14,081 bases of DNA from Aquificota bacterium (GTDB lineage: Bacteria > Aquificota > Aquificia > Aquificales > Hydrogenothermaceae): NCBI GenBank assembly GCA_013153235.1, contig JAADEU010000042.1, positions 1 through 14,081 of the forward strand. Direction: 5' to 3'. The notes below the pieces were generated by a model, which ran no database searches, was not told where the DNA came from, and saw only the letters and a program-made list of their open reading frames with translations. Each line of letters begins with the position of its first letter. Within the stretch, counting starts at the first letter, position 1. The translations under genes were made by a program, and so were the position numbers. Positions 13,151 to 14,081 of this stretch are shown here, piece by piece.

Positions 13151-13996
13151 ATGGCTGATTTAGATAAAGAACAGAGCACCCTTAATCTTTACATACAGAA
13201 AATGGCAGAGCATCCCCTCCTCTCTCCAGAAGAGGAAAAAGAGCTTGCAAGGAGGGCAAAGGAAGGGGACAAGGAAGCTCTGAAGAAGCTTGTTGAAGGA
13301 AATCTCAGATTCGTTGTTAATGTTGCAAAAAACTTTATGGGATGGGGTGTACCCTTAACAGACCTGATTGCAGCAGGGAACCTTGGACTTCTTGAAGCTG
13401 CAAAGAGATTTGACCCTGACAGGGATGTGAAATTTATATCCTATGCGGTATGGTGGATTAGACAGGCTATTATGCAGACCATATTCCAGCAGACCGGAGC
13501 CGTTAGAATTCCTGTAAAAGAATCCCTGTTTATCAGCAAGGTAAAAGAAACCTATGAAAAACTAAAAGAAAAACTCAAAAGAGAACCAACCGTTGAAGAA
13601 ATCGCAGAAGAGGTGGGAGCATCACCAAAGAAAGTAAAAAACGCCCTCCAGATAGTCAGAATGCCTTACTCCCTTGATAAGCCTATAGGGGAAGAAGGGG
13701 AAGACCTTACACTCCTGGATATACTTTCCAAAAAAGGTACAGAGGATGTTGAAAAGGAAATCGTGGAAGAGTCACTCCACAAAGAACTCAATAAGCTCTT
13801 GAATGTACTTGACGACAGGGAAAAGGCAATAATTGAGTACAGATTCGGTCTTAACGGAGAAGAGCCTAAAACTCTGACAGAGGTTGGTGAGCTTCTTGGA
13901 ATCTCAAGGGAAAGGGTAAGACAGATTGAACAAAGAGCCCTGAAAAAACTCAGAACCCTTGCGATAAAGAAACACCTGAAGGATTTTCTATCTTAA
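13151..13996 (+). CDS. RNA polymerase sigma-70 family factor, group 2 type
   Basis: 281 residues, about half the length of a primary RpoD; region 1.1 and the non-conserved insert are absent. Region 1.2 is near 10-45. Region 2 is 46-115 (NLRFVVNVAKNFMG, LTDLIAAGNLGLLEAAKRFD, then FISYAVWWIRQAI), including the core-binding and -10 recognition helices. Region 3 is near 120-200 (IPVKESLFISK, then PTVEEIAEEVGAS). Region 4 is near 213-275, with the -35 recognition helix-turn-helix TLTEVGELLGISRERVRQIE. The good match to RpoD in regions 2.4 and 4.2 suggests similar promoters to the housekeeping factor. RpoS-like or a second SigA-like factor are the options. No anti-sigma gene is next to it. AGGGGA (13141-13146) precedes ATG 13151. 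Its end overlaps a convergent gene. Confidence 0.93.
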   Translation: MADLDKEQSTLNLYIQKMAEHPLLSPEEEKELARRAKEGDKEALKKLVEGNLRFVVNVAKNFMGWGVPLTDLIAAGNLGLLEAAKRFDPDRDVKFISYAVWWIRQAIMQTIFQQTGAVRIPVKESLFISKVKETYEKLKEKLKREPTVEEIAEEVGASPKKVKNALQIVRMPYSLDKPIGEEGEDLTLLDILSKKGTEDVEKEIVEESLHKELNKLLNVLDDREKAIIEYRFGLNGEEPKTLTEVGELLGISRERVRQIEQRALKKLRTLAIKKHLKDFLS

Positions 13997-14080
13997 CAGC
14001 CCTTTTCTTTTAAGGTATCTGACTGTGCCTGTGTAAAGCAATAAAAACGTAAGGACGACAGATAAATCGTTCAGATAAAT
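13988..14080 (-). CDS. C-terminal end of a putative membrane protein (partial, cut by window end)
   Basis: On the minus strand the frame is open from the window edge to TAG at 13990-13988, giving 30 residues. They form a hydrophobic segment (LSVVLTFLLLYTGTV) followed by a basic tail RYLKRKGLLR, the usual form of a last membrane helix with a cytoplasmic end. The stop lies 9 nt inside the sigma factor gene, so the two genes converge and overlap. The piece is too short to name a family. The alternative is a chance open frame, but its membrane-protein character and the otherwise empty 85 bases favour a real gene. Confidence 0.5.
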   Translation of the reverse strand: MYLNDLSVVLTFLLLYTGTVRYLKRKGLLR

Positions 14081-14081
14081 G

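Noticed and set aside
1..14081. tRNA, rRNA, CRISPR array, insertion sequence or prophage parts
   Set aside because: No cloverleaf-like sequence, regularly spaced repeats, transposase-like protein or terminal inverted repeats were seen on either strand by eye.

Overview
The window looks like chromosome of a thermophilic bacterium of the Aquificales type, most likely family Hydrogenothermaceae. This is inferred from gene content and protein character, not from a marker gene. Arginine is mostly AGA/AGG, isoleucine ATA is common, proteins are rich in Lys/Glu, genes are tightly packed, and a bacterial core (AspRS, sigma-70, IlvBNC) sits beside an archaeal-looking B-family DNA polymerase. GC looks to be in the mid-40s by eye. 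No gene-free stretch exceeds about 150 bases. I saw no tRNA, rRNA, insertion sequence or CRISPR array.

Region 1 (1-2504, + strand) holds the 3' end of an unidentified gene, an 83-aa helical protein, and a 718-aa B-family DNA polymerase. The three are closely spaced: a 2-nt gap, then a 23-nt overlap. The polymerase keeps motif A, but its three exonuclease motifs are degraded, motif B is altered and the first Asp of motif C is lost. This fits the archaeal PolB2-like clade of atypical or inactivated polymerases, which has a few bacterial members. The pair with the small protein is the most interesting object in the window.

Region 2 (about 2531-10047, + strand) is one long tightly packed run that starts at a good sigma-70 promoter. 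Its order is ilvB and ilvN (acetolactate synthase), an unknown exported protein, ilvC (ketol-acid reductoisomerase), a CDP-alcohol phosphatidyltransferase, a RibD-type reductase without a deaminase domain, MoaD, and a cytoplasmic GH15 glucoamylase-like enzyme. Gaps are -11 to +38 nt. The first part builds branched-chain amino acids; the later genes cover phospholipid, flavin, molybdopterin and glucan functions with no obvious shared pathway. A terminator-like hairpin just inside the phosphatidyltransferase gene may lower expression after ilvC.

Region 3 (10044-11163) has a TPR lipoprotein on the minus strand, convergent with GH15, and a Uma2-type (DUF820) nuclease-fold protein on the plus strand. 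Divergent promoters lie between them.

Region 4 (11212-14081) has aspS, with residues typical of a non-discriminating AspRS, and a short group-2 type sigma-70 factor. The sigma gene overlaps the C-terminal end of a convergent putative membrane protein at the window edge.
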